Source of the DNA: Dictyobacter formicarum
GTDB taxonomy: Bacteria; Chloroflexota; Ktedonobacteria; Ktedonobacterales; Ktedonobacteraceae
Direction: 5' to 3'
Assembly: GCF_016587435.1 (NCBI RefSeq)
Contig: NZ_BNJJ01000004.1
Span: 310,001 to 374,000, forward strand
DNA length: 64,000 bases
In this document: piece after piece, positions 17,745-26,850 of the stretch
Layout: the number at the start of each line of letters is the position of its first letter
How positions within the stretch are numbered: the first letter of the stretch is position 1
The notes under the pieces: generated by a model
What the model was told of the DNA's origin: nothing
Database searches by the model: none
Seen by the model: the letters and a program-made list of their open reading frames with translations, nothing else
Program-made: the position numbers and the translations under genes

Positions 17745-18181
17745 TAGTGCTGCTATCCTGTCTAAGTGCGCTTGCTCTCAATCATTTTTGCGTGCCTGGC
17801 GATCCATACCTGTCTGCGCCAAGCAACTACATACATGAATACTCTATGGAAGAGCGCTTCCAGTCACATCCATTCCCTGCGGGCTGTGTTTTTTGCTAAT
17901 GTATTCTGGCAAGCAGAAAAACATATAAGTCTACAATATGGATTTATTAAGGAAGTTGCTTTATCATGAGTTTTATTTTTGGCCGGTTTTTTTGTATCTT
18001 TTTTTTCTCCCCTCAGTCCACCAAAAAATGTCATTTTCAGCCTCCGAACAGCTTTTTTTTGTCGCAAACGCTCATTTTACAAGCAGCAGACTCTGGCATA
18101 TTGCTATTAGATCGATCCATGCTCAACAAAAATAGATTAATATATGATTAAAGTGCATCGAATGAGCTACTTATAGTAGAC

Positions 18182-18210
18182 TTGACATATAAAAAATAAT
18201 CGAGTAAATA
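18182..18210 (+). promoter_or_regulatory. Promoter of peptide gene 3
   Basis: TTGACA (18182-18187), 17-bp spacer, TAAATA (18205-18210). The spacer and leader have diverged more than in copies 1 and 2, but CATGGCC, the TTTTCC block and ACTTCCTGATACTTTA are retained. Confidence 0.7.
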
Positions 18211-18281
18211 TGAAATTGTACATGGCCCCCCGGAGTTTTCCCCGGTAGGACTTCCTGATACTTTACGAAAGGATGAACGTG

Positions 18282-18614
18282 ATGTTTAGCAGCAAAGCAG
18301 ATCAGCGCGTAGATGTCCTGAGTGAGCAGGCATATCCAGCATTTTTGGCCAATGTAGATGCTGAGGAGCTGTCTGACATGGACTTGGAGGCAGTCAATGG
18401 TGGGTGGGGTGGCCGCGGCTTCGGCTTCGGTGGTTGTGGCTGTGGTGGCTACGGCTTTGGCTTCGGTGGTTGTGGTGGTGGCCTGGGCTTTGGCTATGGT
18501 TTCGGCTTCGGTGGCTATGGTTTCGGCTTCGGTCGCTTCCGTCACTTCCGCCATCACTTCCGTCATCGCCGTCATCGCGGTCATCGCGGACGCCATCGCG
18601 GACGCCATCGTTAA
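18282..18614 (+). CDS. Leader-bearing Gly/Cys-rich peptide 3 with Arg/His tail
   Basis: About 110 residues. The leader matches peptide 2 (AYPAFLANVDAEELSD, then LEAVNGG). The core has GGCGCGG and GGCGGG with three Cys among GFGFG and GYGFG repeats; the tail (FRHFRHHFRHRRHRGHRG) is Arg/His-rich. ATG at 18282 by analogy with the paralogues. Arg and His codons in the tail arise from short repeats (CGTCATCGC, GGACGCCATCGC), suggesting slippage-driven variation. Followed by a proper intrinsic terminator, so the trio ends here. Confidence 0.75.
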   Translation: MFSSKADQRVDVLSEQAYPAFLANVDAEELSDMDLEAVNGGWGGRGFGFGGCGCGGYGFGFGGCGGGLGFGYGFGFGGYGFGFGRFRHFRHHFRHRRHRGHRGRHRGRHR

Positions 18615-18622
18615 TTAGTTGA

Positions 18623-18665
18623 GTGGCCATATCCTGACTGTAGGGTATGGCCACATGGTTTTTTT
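18623..18665 (+). terminator. Intrinsic terminator after peptide gene 3
   Basis: GTGGCCATA (18623-18631) pairs with TATGGCCAC (18646-18654), with partial pairing inside; a run of seven T follows at 18659-18665. Confidence 0.75.
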
Positions 18666-18725
18666 AGTTTATTATAAGTAGAAACGTCCCCACATCCTTT
18701 CAAATGAGTTATCCGGCTACTTTTT

Positions 18726-21029
18726 TTATCGCGCCGCTGCCACTGCGAGTTGCCCCAGGCTCAGCCCTCCATCGTTGGCTGGCACTTTTTTGTTGAGATA
18801 GACAGTGAAGGAGTGCCGTCTCAGCTGATGCATGAGATCCTCTAATAACACTTGATTTTGAAAAACGCCCCCTCCTAACGCTACTTTTTGTAGACCGCTC
18901 TGGTAGCGTACTTCATTACAGGCGGTGACGAGCAGGTGAGCGATCGTGGTGTGAAAGCGGCGCGCGATGGTTGCTGTAGCTATATGCTGCTCAATGTCCC
19001 TGGTGATGGCGCGGATCATAGGGAGTACATTCATTTCACCTGTCGAGGTTGAGATATAGTAAGGGTAACAACATGGCTGGCTTTCTGTACACGTTATGGC
19101 CAGCTGTTCCAGCTCGATGGCGGCCTGCCCTTCGTATTGCACCTGTAGCTGAATGCCCAGTAAGGCGGCCACCGCATCAAAAAGTCTTCCCATGCTAGAG
19201 GTGAGCGGGCAATTCAGGTGGCGCTCGATCATCTGCTCCAACGTTTTCCAGGTCTGGACTGGTAGGTGTCGGTTGAAAGGAATATCTAGCTGCTGAAAAT
19301 CTGGGCCATAGGCCGCTGAGAGATAGGTTGCGGCCATGCGCCAGGGTTGTCGAATGGCCTGCTCACCACCTGGCAATGGTAGATATGCCAGATGGAAGCA
19401 GCGCTCAAAATCACTCAGGTTTGCCTGTAATATTTCGCCCCCCCAGATCGCATTATCAGGACCGTATCCAGAACCGTCGAGAGCAATGCCAATTAGCGTT
19501 TCGGTCAGACCGTGTTCGATCATGACACTGGCGATATGGGCGTGATGGTGCTGTACACCGATCTTTGGTAGATCCAGCTCTAATGCGTAGCGGGTGGCTA
19601 AGTAGTCGGGGTGGAGGTCGTGCACGACTACTTCTGGCTGGATATCAAAGAGTTGCTTAAAATGTGTAATGCCTTCTTTGAAAGAGAGCAGCGTCTCCAG
19701 ATTTTCCAGGTCCCCGATATGGTGGCTGATAAAGGCCTGTTTGTCTTTGGCGAGGCAGAATGTATTTTTGAGGTGGGCGCCGCAGGCCAGGATGGGTCTT
19801 GAGATTGACCACGGGAGCGTCAATGGCTCTGGTACATAGCCGCGCGAGCGGCGTATGAACTGTGGTCCCGCTCGGGTTATTCGTGTTACCGAATCGTCGC
19901 AGCGAATGAAAATGTCGCGGTTATGCGCCAGGATGCCGTCGCTGATCGCTGTCAGGCGAGTGCGGGCATCTTCATCGCGATAAGCGATGGGCTCATCGCT
20001 GATATTGCCACTGGTCATAACCAGTACGATGGGTTTATCTGGTTTGAAGTACTTCTGGCAGGCCGCAAGGAGAAGATAATGGAGCGGCGTATACGGGAGC
20101 ATCACTCCCAGCGTGTGATATCCTGGCGCCACACTGGGAGCGACTTGCTGCCCTTCCCTCTGCTCTAGTAGCACGATTGGACGCCGATAGGATTCCAGCA
20201 GAGCAGTTTCTTCAGCGGTCATGTGGCATAGCTGGCGCGCACTATCTGTGGTTGCCACCATTAAAGCAAAGGGCCGGACTTCCCGCTGTTTACGCTGACG
20301 TAGACGTTGTACCGCCTGCTCATTGAAGGCATCGCAGGCCAGGTGGTAGCCTCCCAGTCCTTTCACTGCCAGTATCTTTCCCTGTGCCAGGAAGGCTGCG
20401 GCCTGATCAATCGCTGTGGCGGAGATGCTCGTTTCCATTCCCATGCCTGGCTGCATCGTCAGATGCACCTGTGGACCACAGCACGCACACGCATCTGGTT
20501 GGGCATGGAAGCGCCGGTCCAATGGATCATGATATTCATGCTGACATTGCGCGCACATCTGGAAGGCACGCATAGTTGTGTTGGCGCGATCATAGGGAAC
20601 GTCCTGAATAATCGTGAAGCGGGGACCACAATTGGTACAGTTGATGAATGGATAGTGATAACGACGATCTTGCGGATCAAATAGTTCGCGTAAGCAATCA
20701 GCACAGATGGCGGTATCGGGCGAGATCAGCGTGTGTTTGGTAGCCTGGCGCTGACTCTCAACGATGACAAAAGAGGCATCGTCATGCGTCGCCATCTGCG
20801 TGACCTGTATCTCATCGATTTGTGCCAGCGGAGGTAGCTCAGAGCGCAGGGCCTGCTGAAACGAGCGCAGAGCTGTGGGTGGTCCCTCAATTTCAATCTG
20901 CACGCCCTGACTATTATTAAGCACAAAGCCGCTCAACTGCCAGCGTTGAGCCAATCCATATACAAAAGGGCGGAACCCCACTCCCTGCACAATTCCCCGC
21001 ACAAGGAGACGCCATCGTTCTCTCTCCAT
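18726..21029 (-). CDS. hypF: Carbamoyltransferase HypF
   Basis: Makes the thiocarbamate that becomes the cyanide ligands of the NiFe site, from carbamoyl phosphate and ATP, acting on HypE. The 767-residue protein shows the usual domain order. The acylphosphatase domain has VRGIVQGVGFRPF near residue 10. Two zinc fingers follow (CADC, NCTNCGP, CAQC, CACCGP), then a YrdC-like domain, and a Kae1-like domain with HHHAH. I choose the ATG at 21029, seven bases after GGGAG; a GTG 21 bases earlier is possible. It stands apart from the hydrogenase operon at 56.5-64 kb, which starts hypA and hypB. Confidence 0.95.
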   Translation of the reverse strand: MERERWRLLVRGIVQGVGFRPFVYGLAQRWQLSGFVLNNSQGVQIEIEGPPTALRSFQQALRSELPPLAQIDEIQVTQMATHDDASFVIVESQRQATKHTLISPDTAICADCLRELFDPQDRRYHYPFINCTNCGPRFTIIQDVPYDRANTTMRAFQMCAQCQHEYHDPLDRRFHAQPDACACCGPQVHLTMQPGMGMETSISATAIDQAAAFLAQGKILAVKGLGGYHLACDAFNEQAVQRLRQRKQREVRPFALMVATTDSARQLCHMTAEETALLESYRRPIVLLEQREGQQVAPSVAPGYHTLGVMLPYTPLHYLLLAACQKYFKPDKPIVLVMTSGNISDEPIAYRDEDARTRLTAISDGILAHNRDIFIRCDDSVTRITRAGPQFIRRSRGYVPEPLTLPWSISRPILACGAHLKNTFCLAKDKQAFISHHIGDLENLETLLSFKEGITHFKQLFDIQPEVVVHDLHPDYLATRYALELDLPKIGVQHHHAHIASVMIEHGLTETLIGIALDGSGYGPDNAIWGGEILQANLSDFERCFHLAYLPLPGGEQAIRQPWRMAATYLSAAYGPDFQQLDIPFNRHLPVQTWKTLEQMIERHLNCPLTSSMGRLFDAVAALLGIQLQVQYEGQAAIELEQLAITCTESQPCCYPYYISTSTGEMNVLPMIRAITRDIEQHIATATIARRFHTTIAHLLVTACNEVRYQSGLQKVALGGGVFQNQVLLEDLMHQLRRHSFTVYLNKKVPANDGGLSLGQLAVAAAR

Positions 21030-21160
21030 CCTCACACTCCCTGTTTTCACATATATAGCCTAGCCCTGTGACTTTTAAATATACCTGCACTCTTTCTTCA
21101 CGTCGCTATGGCATTATTTGTAACTGTTCCGGTAGCTGATGGTATTGGAATTACATAATC

Positions 21161-21195
21161 AAAAGCCCGGTGACCAACTGGCCACCGGGCTTTTT
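21161..21195 (-). terminator. Intrinsic terminator between rpoD and hypF
   Basis: AAAAGCCCGGTG pairs with CACCGGGCTTTT across a loop of about 10 bases. T-runs flank both sides, so it can stop transcription of the upstream sigma factor gene on the minus strand. Confidence 0.85.
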
Positions 21196-21288
21196 GTACT
21201 CGCAGCGGATTATCTTCAATGAAAATGCACACGTTTCATGCAATGAGCTGAGTTGCTCTGTTTACATACATCCTTCAGGATAGGGCTC

Positions 21289-22410
21289 TTAGTCGAGGTA
21301 ATCCTGCAGATGGTGTGTCGTGCTCAACTGGCGCAGCTTGCGCAGCGCTTTAGCTTCAATCTGACGAATACGCTCACGAGTTACATTAAATGTTTTTCCC
21401 ACCTCTTCCAGGGAATGACTCTGACCATCTACAAAGCCAAAGCGAATCTGAATGATCTTGCGCTCGCGCTCAGATAGATTCAAGAGTACCTGGTTGATCT
21501 GCTCTTTCAGCAGTTGACGATCGGCGCCCTCAGTCGGTGTTGCGGTTGTCTCATCTTCGACATAGTCGCCCAGGTTGCGATCACTATCCTCGCCAATTGG
21601 GGTTTCCAGGCTGACAGGTTTCTGGTTGACATGAATGATCTCAAGCACTTTCTCCGTTGAGATGCCCATTTTATCGGCGATCTCCTGCGGGGAAGGCTCG
21701 CGTCCCAGTTCCTGGACGAGTGCACGACTGACACGACCCATGCGATTGATGGTCTCTGCCAGGTGCACTGGTAGGCGAATCGTACGCGCCTGGTTGGCAA
21801 TTGAGCGGCTTACCGCCTGCCGAATCCACCAGGTGGCGTAGGTGCTGAACTTGTAGCCCTTGGTATAGTCGAATTTATCGACCGCGCCGATCAGTCCGGT
21901 GTTACCTTCCTGGATCAGATCCTGTAAGGACATGCCGCGACCAGTGTATTTCTTGGCGACACTCACGACCAGGCGCAAGTTTGCCTCAATCAGGTGACGA
22001 TGGGCTTCATTGGCTCGCTCGATAATCGCACGATCGGGCGCAACATGTAGCTGCTCTGCGCGCATGCGCTCAAGTTTGCCTCTCTCAATGGCTTGAGCCA
22101 GGCGTACCTCCGCCTCTGCGGTCAGCAGAGGGGCACGGCCAATTTCGCGCAGATACATGGCAACAGAATCATCAACCTCACTGGTACCAGAAGCCAGCAG
22201 GCTATGTCCTTTCAGATTGGTATCGAGTTGGGTATCCTCTTCTAGATCCTCTTCCTCATCCTCTTCTTCCAGGAACACTTCTCTATCTATTTCATGCTCA
22301 TGAATATCACTCACTGCGTCGAAATCAGAAACCACCGGCATGTCGTCAATCTCAAATTGCAGAGATGGTGATGTCCCTTCTTTATCTTGTTCTTTAAGCA
22401 TTGCCACCAT
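21289..22410 (-). CDS. rpoD: Principal-type RNA polymerase sigma factor (RpoD/SigA family)
   Basis: Directs core RNA polymerase to -35/-10 promoters. 373 residues. An acidic N-terminal part rich in Glu/Asp (no long region 1.1) leads to region 1.2 ([12 protein letters not shown]). Region 2 has [30 protein letters not shown] and [19 protein letters not shown]. Regions 3 and 4 end with [21 protein letters not shown] lies upstream of the ATG at 22410. It could be the primary factor or a closely related group 2 factor; the window cannot tell. Confidence 0.93.
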   Translation of the reverse strand: MVAMLKEQDKEGTSPSLQFEIDDMPVVSDFDAVSDIHEHEIDREVFLEEEDEEEDLEEDTQLDTNLKGHSLLASGTSEVDDSVAMYLREIGRAPLLTAEAEVRLAQAIERGKLERMRAEQLHVAPDRAIIERANEAHRHLIEANLRLVVSVAKKYTGRGMSLQDLIQEGNTGLIGAVDKFDYTKGYKFSTYATWWIRQAVSRSIANQARTIRLPVHLAETINRMGRVSRALVQELGREPSPQEIADKMGISTEKVLEIIHVNQKPVSLETPIGEDSDRNLGDYVEDETTATPTEGADRQLLKEQINQVLLNLSERERKIIQIRFGFVDGQSHSLEEVGKTFNVTRERIRQIEAKALRKLRQLSTTHHLQDYLD

Positions 22411-23538
22411 TTAGGAATCTCCATTATATAGAATAAGTACTGCGAATAAAATACATGTAGATGTGATATTCAAGCCAGTTGCGCTGGTCTGCACTCTCAG
22501 GCACAGGTGCTAATAATGATAGACGAACGACATTGGAAAAAACTTAAAAGCATGCTTTATGATGCACTAGCGTAACCGCGGCTGCGGCTCACTGGATATA
22601 AGGCTTACCTGGCGCATGTTGCCTGGTTTGAGCAGCTTAACTCGTCTGACTTCGTTGGCAATTACGGTTAATCGTATAAGTGAACGAGCGTTATCGGAGA
22701 AATCCAGGAGTGTGTTTTCAATATCCTACATCAAGCACATGTAGTATCATATATCATTTTATCTCTGTCTATGATAACACAATTTTGTGCTTTTTTCTTC
22801 CCATTTCGTACCCCTATTTATAAAATTTGGAATTGTGGGTAGGCTAGCAGTGCAACTTGAACTACAAGGCATACCTGCTCATTCGAAGAATGATGACTAC
22901 AGCATCCCAAATTTTTGCGCTCGTCTTAACTTTACTACGTATTGTCTGCGTACAACGTGACACAAAAAAAATATCTGAAAGTGGACTATGCCATATATCT
23001 ATTTGGTACTAGCCTCTTCCAATATGCGCAGACATACCCGCTGCTCACTATCCATGCCGGATGGAGCATTAATCCTATGTTAAGAGGAGCGGGCATCATG
23101 CCATTCTGTCAGGTTGATAGAGATCTCGTTTGTAGACAGTGAGAGCTGGTTAGTCGGAACCCTCAACTGGCACAACATACCTCTGTGTAAGAGTATGGAA
23201 AATCGTAGTAAAAAATTATTTGCCTATCTATCATTTCGAGAGTGTGAATTATACTCTCTCGAACTGGCATTGAATGTGACAAATTCTCTTGCGATTATAC
23301 CATATGGATTAGCCAGGTAACGATCATTTATGTCTTGTCTGGGAATTTTTGGCTAGTCCAACGGGCGTTTATTGATCCCCCTCTCTGCCTTTATGTCATC
23401 AATTTTATGCATTTGATTATGTTTAATTGATTTTGTGATAAATTATGATTATATTTTATAGCAGATGGAAAAGTAACATTTATATTATAACAGGAGGGCA
23501 GTGAGTAACCTTTTAGAATATAGAAATGGAGAACATTT
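22411..23538. other. Gene-poor AT-rich stretch of 1.1 kb
   Basis: Lies between the divergent sigma factor and metallophosphoesterase genes. Short frames near 22942-23320 lack ribosome binding sites and family features. A GC-richer patch at 22560-22640 may be transcribed leader. No tRNA-like or riboswitch-like structure is recognised. Confidence 0.5.
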
Positions 23539-24690
23539 ATGACTGATAGTAGCCAGCTCCGCCGCTTTAGCGCGGACGTACCCGATCCTCAGGGTATTCA
23601 GATCAATCGCCTTCATGGTAAATTCCCTACCCAACCGTTTCGCCCTTTGCCCAAGCCTACCGGGAACCCTCCTTATCATGTAAACCTGGATCAGATCTTG
23701 CCAGCCGATGCTGTGCAGAGCATGATTGATGCTCAAAAGATGGTTTTCCATACGATAGGTGATACAGGAGGAATTAAACATCCAGCTGATCAGCAACTGG
23801 TTATCAATCATATGGAGGAGGATTTCCAGTCCGCAAATCTAGTTGAGCGCCCTGCTTTCTTTTATCATCTGGGAGATGTGATTTATTACTACGGAGCAGA
23901 GAGCGAGTATTATTCACAATTTTATGAGCCGAACTCACATTATCCTGCACCCATCTTTGCTATTCCTGGCAATCATGATGGTGACCTGATTGATCAGTCT
24001 GTGCCCTCTCTGCAGGCTTTTGTGACCAATTTCTGTGCACCTGAGGCCGGGATCGCGCCTTCCTCGGGGGATGCGCCGCGCGACACGATGACGCAGCCAA
24101 ATGTCTACTGGACGCTGAATACGCCTTTCGCGACGTTCATTGGCCTGTATACTAATGTGCCTGAAGGTGGTGCTCTGGATGCTACCCAGATTAACTGGTT
24201 TCACAGTGAGTTGTCGCAGGCCCCAACCAATAAGGCTTTGATCGTGGCGACGCACCATCCCATCTATTCGGGCGATACGCACCACTCGGGTAGCCAGTAT
24301 ATGGAGGGCATTCTGGATGATGCGATGCAAGCTACCGGGCGCATACCGCACCTGGTGTTGACCGCGCACGTGCACAACTACCAACGCTTTACCCGCCAGT
24401 ACAACAATAAGGCAATTACTTATCTGGTAGCTGGCGCTGGTGGCTACTGGAATCTGCACAGCATGCTCAATGCCATCAAACACCCTCCCTCGCCGATTGA
24501 GTTTCCTTATCCCCTGCCCGATCGACCCGATATCAGCTTAAATTTGTTTAGTGATGACCGTCATGGATACCTGAAAATGACCGTCACGCCAGACGCTATA
24601 CAGGGTGAATACTATACCGTTCCCCGTTCTCAAGAATCCTGGAGCGCACCGGCGTCCCTCTTCGACCAATTCGCCATTCCTCTGCGGTAG
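23539..24690 (+). CDS. Calcineurin-like metallophosphoesterase
   Basis: A 383-residue phosphoesterase without signal peptide. The two-metal motif set is complete: IGDTGG, then HLGDVIYYYG, PGNHDGD, ATHHPIYSG and TAHVHNYQRF. The layout resembles purple-acid-phosphatase-like members. Substrate not predictable. GGAG lies seven bases before the ATG. It stands alone and faces the Lrp-type regulator convergently. Confidence 0.88.
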   Translation: MTDSSQLRRFSADVPDPQGIQINRLHGKFPTQPFRPLPKPTGNPPYHVNLDQILPADAVQSMIDAQKMVFHTIGDTGGIKHPADQQLVINHMEEDFQSANLVERPAFFYHLGDVIYYYGAESEYYSQFYEPNSHYPAPIFAIPGNHDGDLIDQSVPSLQAFVTNFCAPEAGIAPSSGDAPRDTMTQPNVYWTLNTPFATFIGLYTNVPEGGALDATQINWFHSELSQAPTNKALIVATHHPIYSGDTHHSGSQYMEGILDDAMQATGRIPHLVLTAHVHNYQRFTRQYNNKAITYLVAGAGGYWNLHSMLNAIKHPPSPIEFPYPLPDRPDISLNLFSDDRHGYLKMTVTPDAIQGEYYTVPRSQESWSAPASLFDQFAIPLR

Positions 24691-24796
24691 CTGGCGAGTC
24701 TTAACTGGCCTTCTCAGGTTAGGTATGGTGATGACCTGGGAGGGCTGTTTATGTAGATAATGTTTATGTATATAACAAGTAGGCCAATCAATATAT

Positions 24797-25318
24797 TTAC
24801 CTCTCTAGGGCCTCATCCTGTAAGGTGTTATCCTCCCGACTTTCTGTTCGCTCAAGCATCTTATGCGTGATTATTCGGGATTCCATGGCTCTAGAGAATA
24901 CAAGCGATGTTGTCGGTAGCCCATGGAGAGAGAGCTGATCGACGACTTTTTCCATGTGTTCGATCGAGGCAGCAGCGACCTTGACAACAACCGAATCGCT
25001 GCCGGTGACACGGTAGCATTCGAGCACCTCGGGAATCTGGCTCACGCGTGTAGCCACGCGATTACAATCCTGACCCGCAAAGCTTCCCAGGCGAATAATT
25101 GCCAGTATCGGCAAGCCCAGCCTGGGGAGATTGATCTGGGCACGATAGCCGGTAATAATGCCCGCTTCCTCCATTTTGCGCATACGGTCGGCTACTGCAG
25201 GTGATGTGAGTCCAACTCGCTGTCCTAGTTCACTGTAGGAGAGGCGAGCATTCTGTTGTAGTTCTCGGAGGAGAGACCAGCCTGTCTCATCGAGTAGCTT
25301 CTCAATTTCTAAAGCCAT
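24797..25318 (-). CDS. Lrp/AsnC-family transcriptional regulator
   Basis: A 173-residue amino-acid-responsive regulator. An N-terminal helix-turn-helix (LLRELQQNARLSYSELGQRV, then SPAVADRMRKMEEAGII) precedes the RAM ligand-binding domain, with ECYRVTGSDSVVVKV. Transcribed away from the EamA-PhzF pair across a repeat-filled gap of 550 bases; control of that pair is a reasonable inference. Confidence 0.92.
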   Translation of the reverse strand: MALEIEKLLDETGWSLLRELQQNARLSYSELGQRVGLTSPAVADRMRKMEEAGIITGYRAQINLPRLGLPILAIIRLGSFAGQDCNRVATRVSQIPEVLECYRVTGSDSVVVKVAAASIEHMEKVVDQLSLHGLPTTSLVFSRAMESRIITHKMLERTESREDNTLQDEALER

Positions 25319-25435
25319 ATCCTCTTTTTCCTTTCATATTTGAAGCGAATACAAGTAAATATTTTGCTTTTTCGTCGAATTTTACCATAAAACATCCTAT
25401 ACTAGAAGTCTAAGAATGTTTCTGAATCCCATTCT

Positions 25436-25673
25436 TATGGGAAGTAAAGCGCCCCTACAGGTGTAGGTTTTTCAGGGGCGTAGCCCCTGAGGCCCCTGAT
25501 GCCGCCCTGCGGGCAGCACGGGGAAGGGAAGAGTTGGGGGCACAGCCCCCAAACCCCCAGTCAAGGGGCTCGCCGCCCCTTGCATCCCCGCTTTCCTGGC
25601 GTGAATCCAAAAAACCTATACCTGTCAGAGTAAAGCGCCCCCTTACAGGCGGGCGCATGCGCGCCCGCACTGT
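25436..25673. repeat. Composite GC-rich repeat block
   Basis: Starts with a 21-base sequence (25436-25456) that is the exact reverse complement of 8454-8474. AAAGCGCCCC occurs again at 25632. Between them are several GC-rich hairpins (CAGGGGC/GCCCCTG, GGGGGC/GCCCCC, AAGGGGC/GCCCCTT) and a GCGGGCGCATGCGCGCCCGC palindrome near 25649-25668. Apparently nested copies of the palindrome family. Open frames over it on both strands are artefacts. Confidence 0.7.
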
Positions 25674-25734
25674 TTTTTTAGTATGTGATGCAGAACAGGT
25701 GCGGAGCACCTGTTCTGCATCACATACTAAAAAA
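25674..25734. repeat. Palindromic element, 29-bp perfect stem
   Basis: 25674-25702 and 25706-25734 are perfect reverse complements around GGA. A6/T6 runs close the stem, so it could also act as a bidirectional terminator between the Lrp and EamA genes. Confidence 0.85.
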
Positions 25735-25869
25735 TCTTTTGAGCGCCGAAGGCGCGTAGCGTCAGGGGCCGAAGGCGCGAAAAGTATGGTATTTAGAAAC
25801 ACGCTCACTGAGAGACTAATTGAAGAAGAATAATCTATGTATGTATGAACCGCGTGAGGAAAAAGAGAT

Positions 25870-26850
25870 ATGAAGGCAAAAGAAGTTGGGGTGTTACTGG
25901 TGCTCTCGGCGCTATGGGGGGGAGGATTCCTGTTTATTCGGATCGCCACACCAGTGCTTGGGCCGATTGCTTTGATGGCAATGCGGGTCGTGCTGACCGG
26001 GCTTTGCCTGTTCTTGTTTGCTCTGGCCACCCGTACCCGGTTGGAACTGCGGACCTATTGGAAGTATTACCTGGTTGTCGGGATCATCAATGCGGCGGTG
26101 CCCTTTACCTTGATTGGTGTGGCAGAACTCTCCCTTACCAGTGGGCTGGCAGCGCTACTCAACGCGACCACGCCGCTGTTTGGGGCGATAACAGCAGTGA
26201 TCTGGATGAAGGAGGCGATGACGATCAAAAAAGCTGTGGGCCTTGGACTGGGGCTCGTGGGCGTGGTCGTTGTGGTTGGCTGGAGTACGCTTCCATTTTC
26301 AATGGCGCTTCTCCTGGCGGTTGGGGCCTCACTGGCTGCCGCCGCCTCCTATGCTATCGCCAGCGTCTATATCAAGGTCTACCTTGGGAACAAAGTAAGT
26401 TCATTGTCAATCTCCACGAGTAGCCAGTTCTTTGCCGCCCTTTTTCTGATTCCACTGACCGTTGTCTCGCCTCCAACGCAGATGCCAACCCCCACTGTGC
26501 TGCTGGCGGTATCTGCCCTGGCTGTGTTCTGCACTGCTGCCACCCTGCTGCTCTACGTCTGGTTGATTGCCCATGCCGGCCCAACGAAAACGCTGACGGT
26601 GACCTTCCTGGCACCCGTCTTTGGCGTTTTCTGGGGAGTACTGTTCCTGAAGGAACCCCTCACGCCCAGCCCGTTCATAGGCCTGATAATCATCCTGGTG
26701 GGCGCTGGCCTGGTGACAGAACTGTTGTTGCCCGACAGGCCGAAACGTGTAGTGGAAATCCTGCCGGAGCAAGGTGAGAGAATACTCGCCGCCCAGACGA
26801 AGGTGACATCGCAGCAGAGAGAATTCTATGCGAAGGAGGAGCGCTCATGA
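25870..26850 (+). CDS. EamA-family (DMT) transporter
   Basis: A 326-residue, ten-helix transporter with two EamA repeats. Signatures include ALWGGGFLFIRIA at the start, PFTLIGVAEL and LLNATTPLFGAI in repeat 1, and APVFGVFWGVLFLKEPL in repeat 2. It ends in a charged tail. Its stop overlaps the PhzF gene by four bases (ATGA), so the two are translationally coupled. With an Lrp-type regulator divergent, export of an amino acid or related metabolite is plausible but unproven. Confidence 0.88.
   Translation: MKAKEVGVLLVLSALWGGGFLFIRIATPVLGPIALMAMRVVLTGLCLFLFALATRTRLELRTYWKYYLVVGIINAAVPFTLIGVAELSLTSGLAALLNATTPLFGAITAVIWMKEAMTIKKAVGLGLGLVGVVVVVGWSTLPFSMALLLAVGASLAAAASYAIASVYIKVYLGNKVSSLSISTSSQFFAALFLIPLTVVSPPTQMPTPTVLLAVSALAVFCTAATLLLYVWLIAHAGPTKTLTVTFLAPVFGVFWGVLFLKEPLTPSPFIGLIIILVGAGLVTELLLPDRPKRVVEILPEQGERILAAQTKVTSQQREFYAKEERS

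Noticed and set aside
17365..18654. Long open frames on the minus strand and other frames over the Gly-rich genes
   Set aside because: They are low-complexity translations (Ala/Thr/Met/Val or His/Ser/Arg repeats) of the same GGC-rich repeats, with no ribosome binding sites.
16294..18665. CRISPR-like array
   Set aside because: The repeats here are tandem gene modules about 1 kb apart, not short repeats with uniform spacers; no cas genes.
22560..22650. Possible tRNA or structured RNA in the GC-rich patch
   Set aside because: No T-arm GTTCRA motif, acceptor pairing or cloverleaf could be drawn.
22942..23320. Two short plus-strand frames upstream of the metallophosphoesterase
   Set aside because: No ribosome binding site, irregular composition and no family.
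25455..26030. Minus- and plus-strand frames over the repeat block before the EamA gene
   Set aside because: They cross hairpin repeats and part of the EamA gene, and show no protein family.
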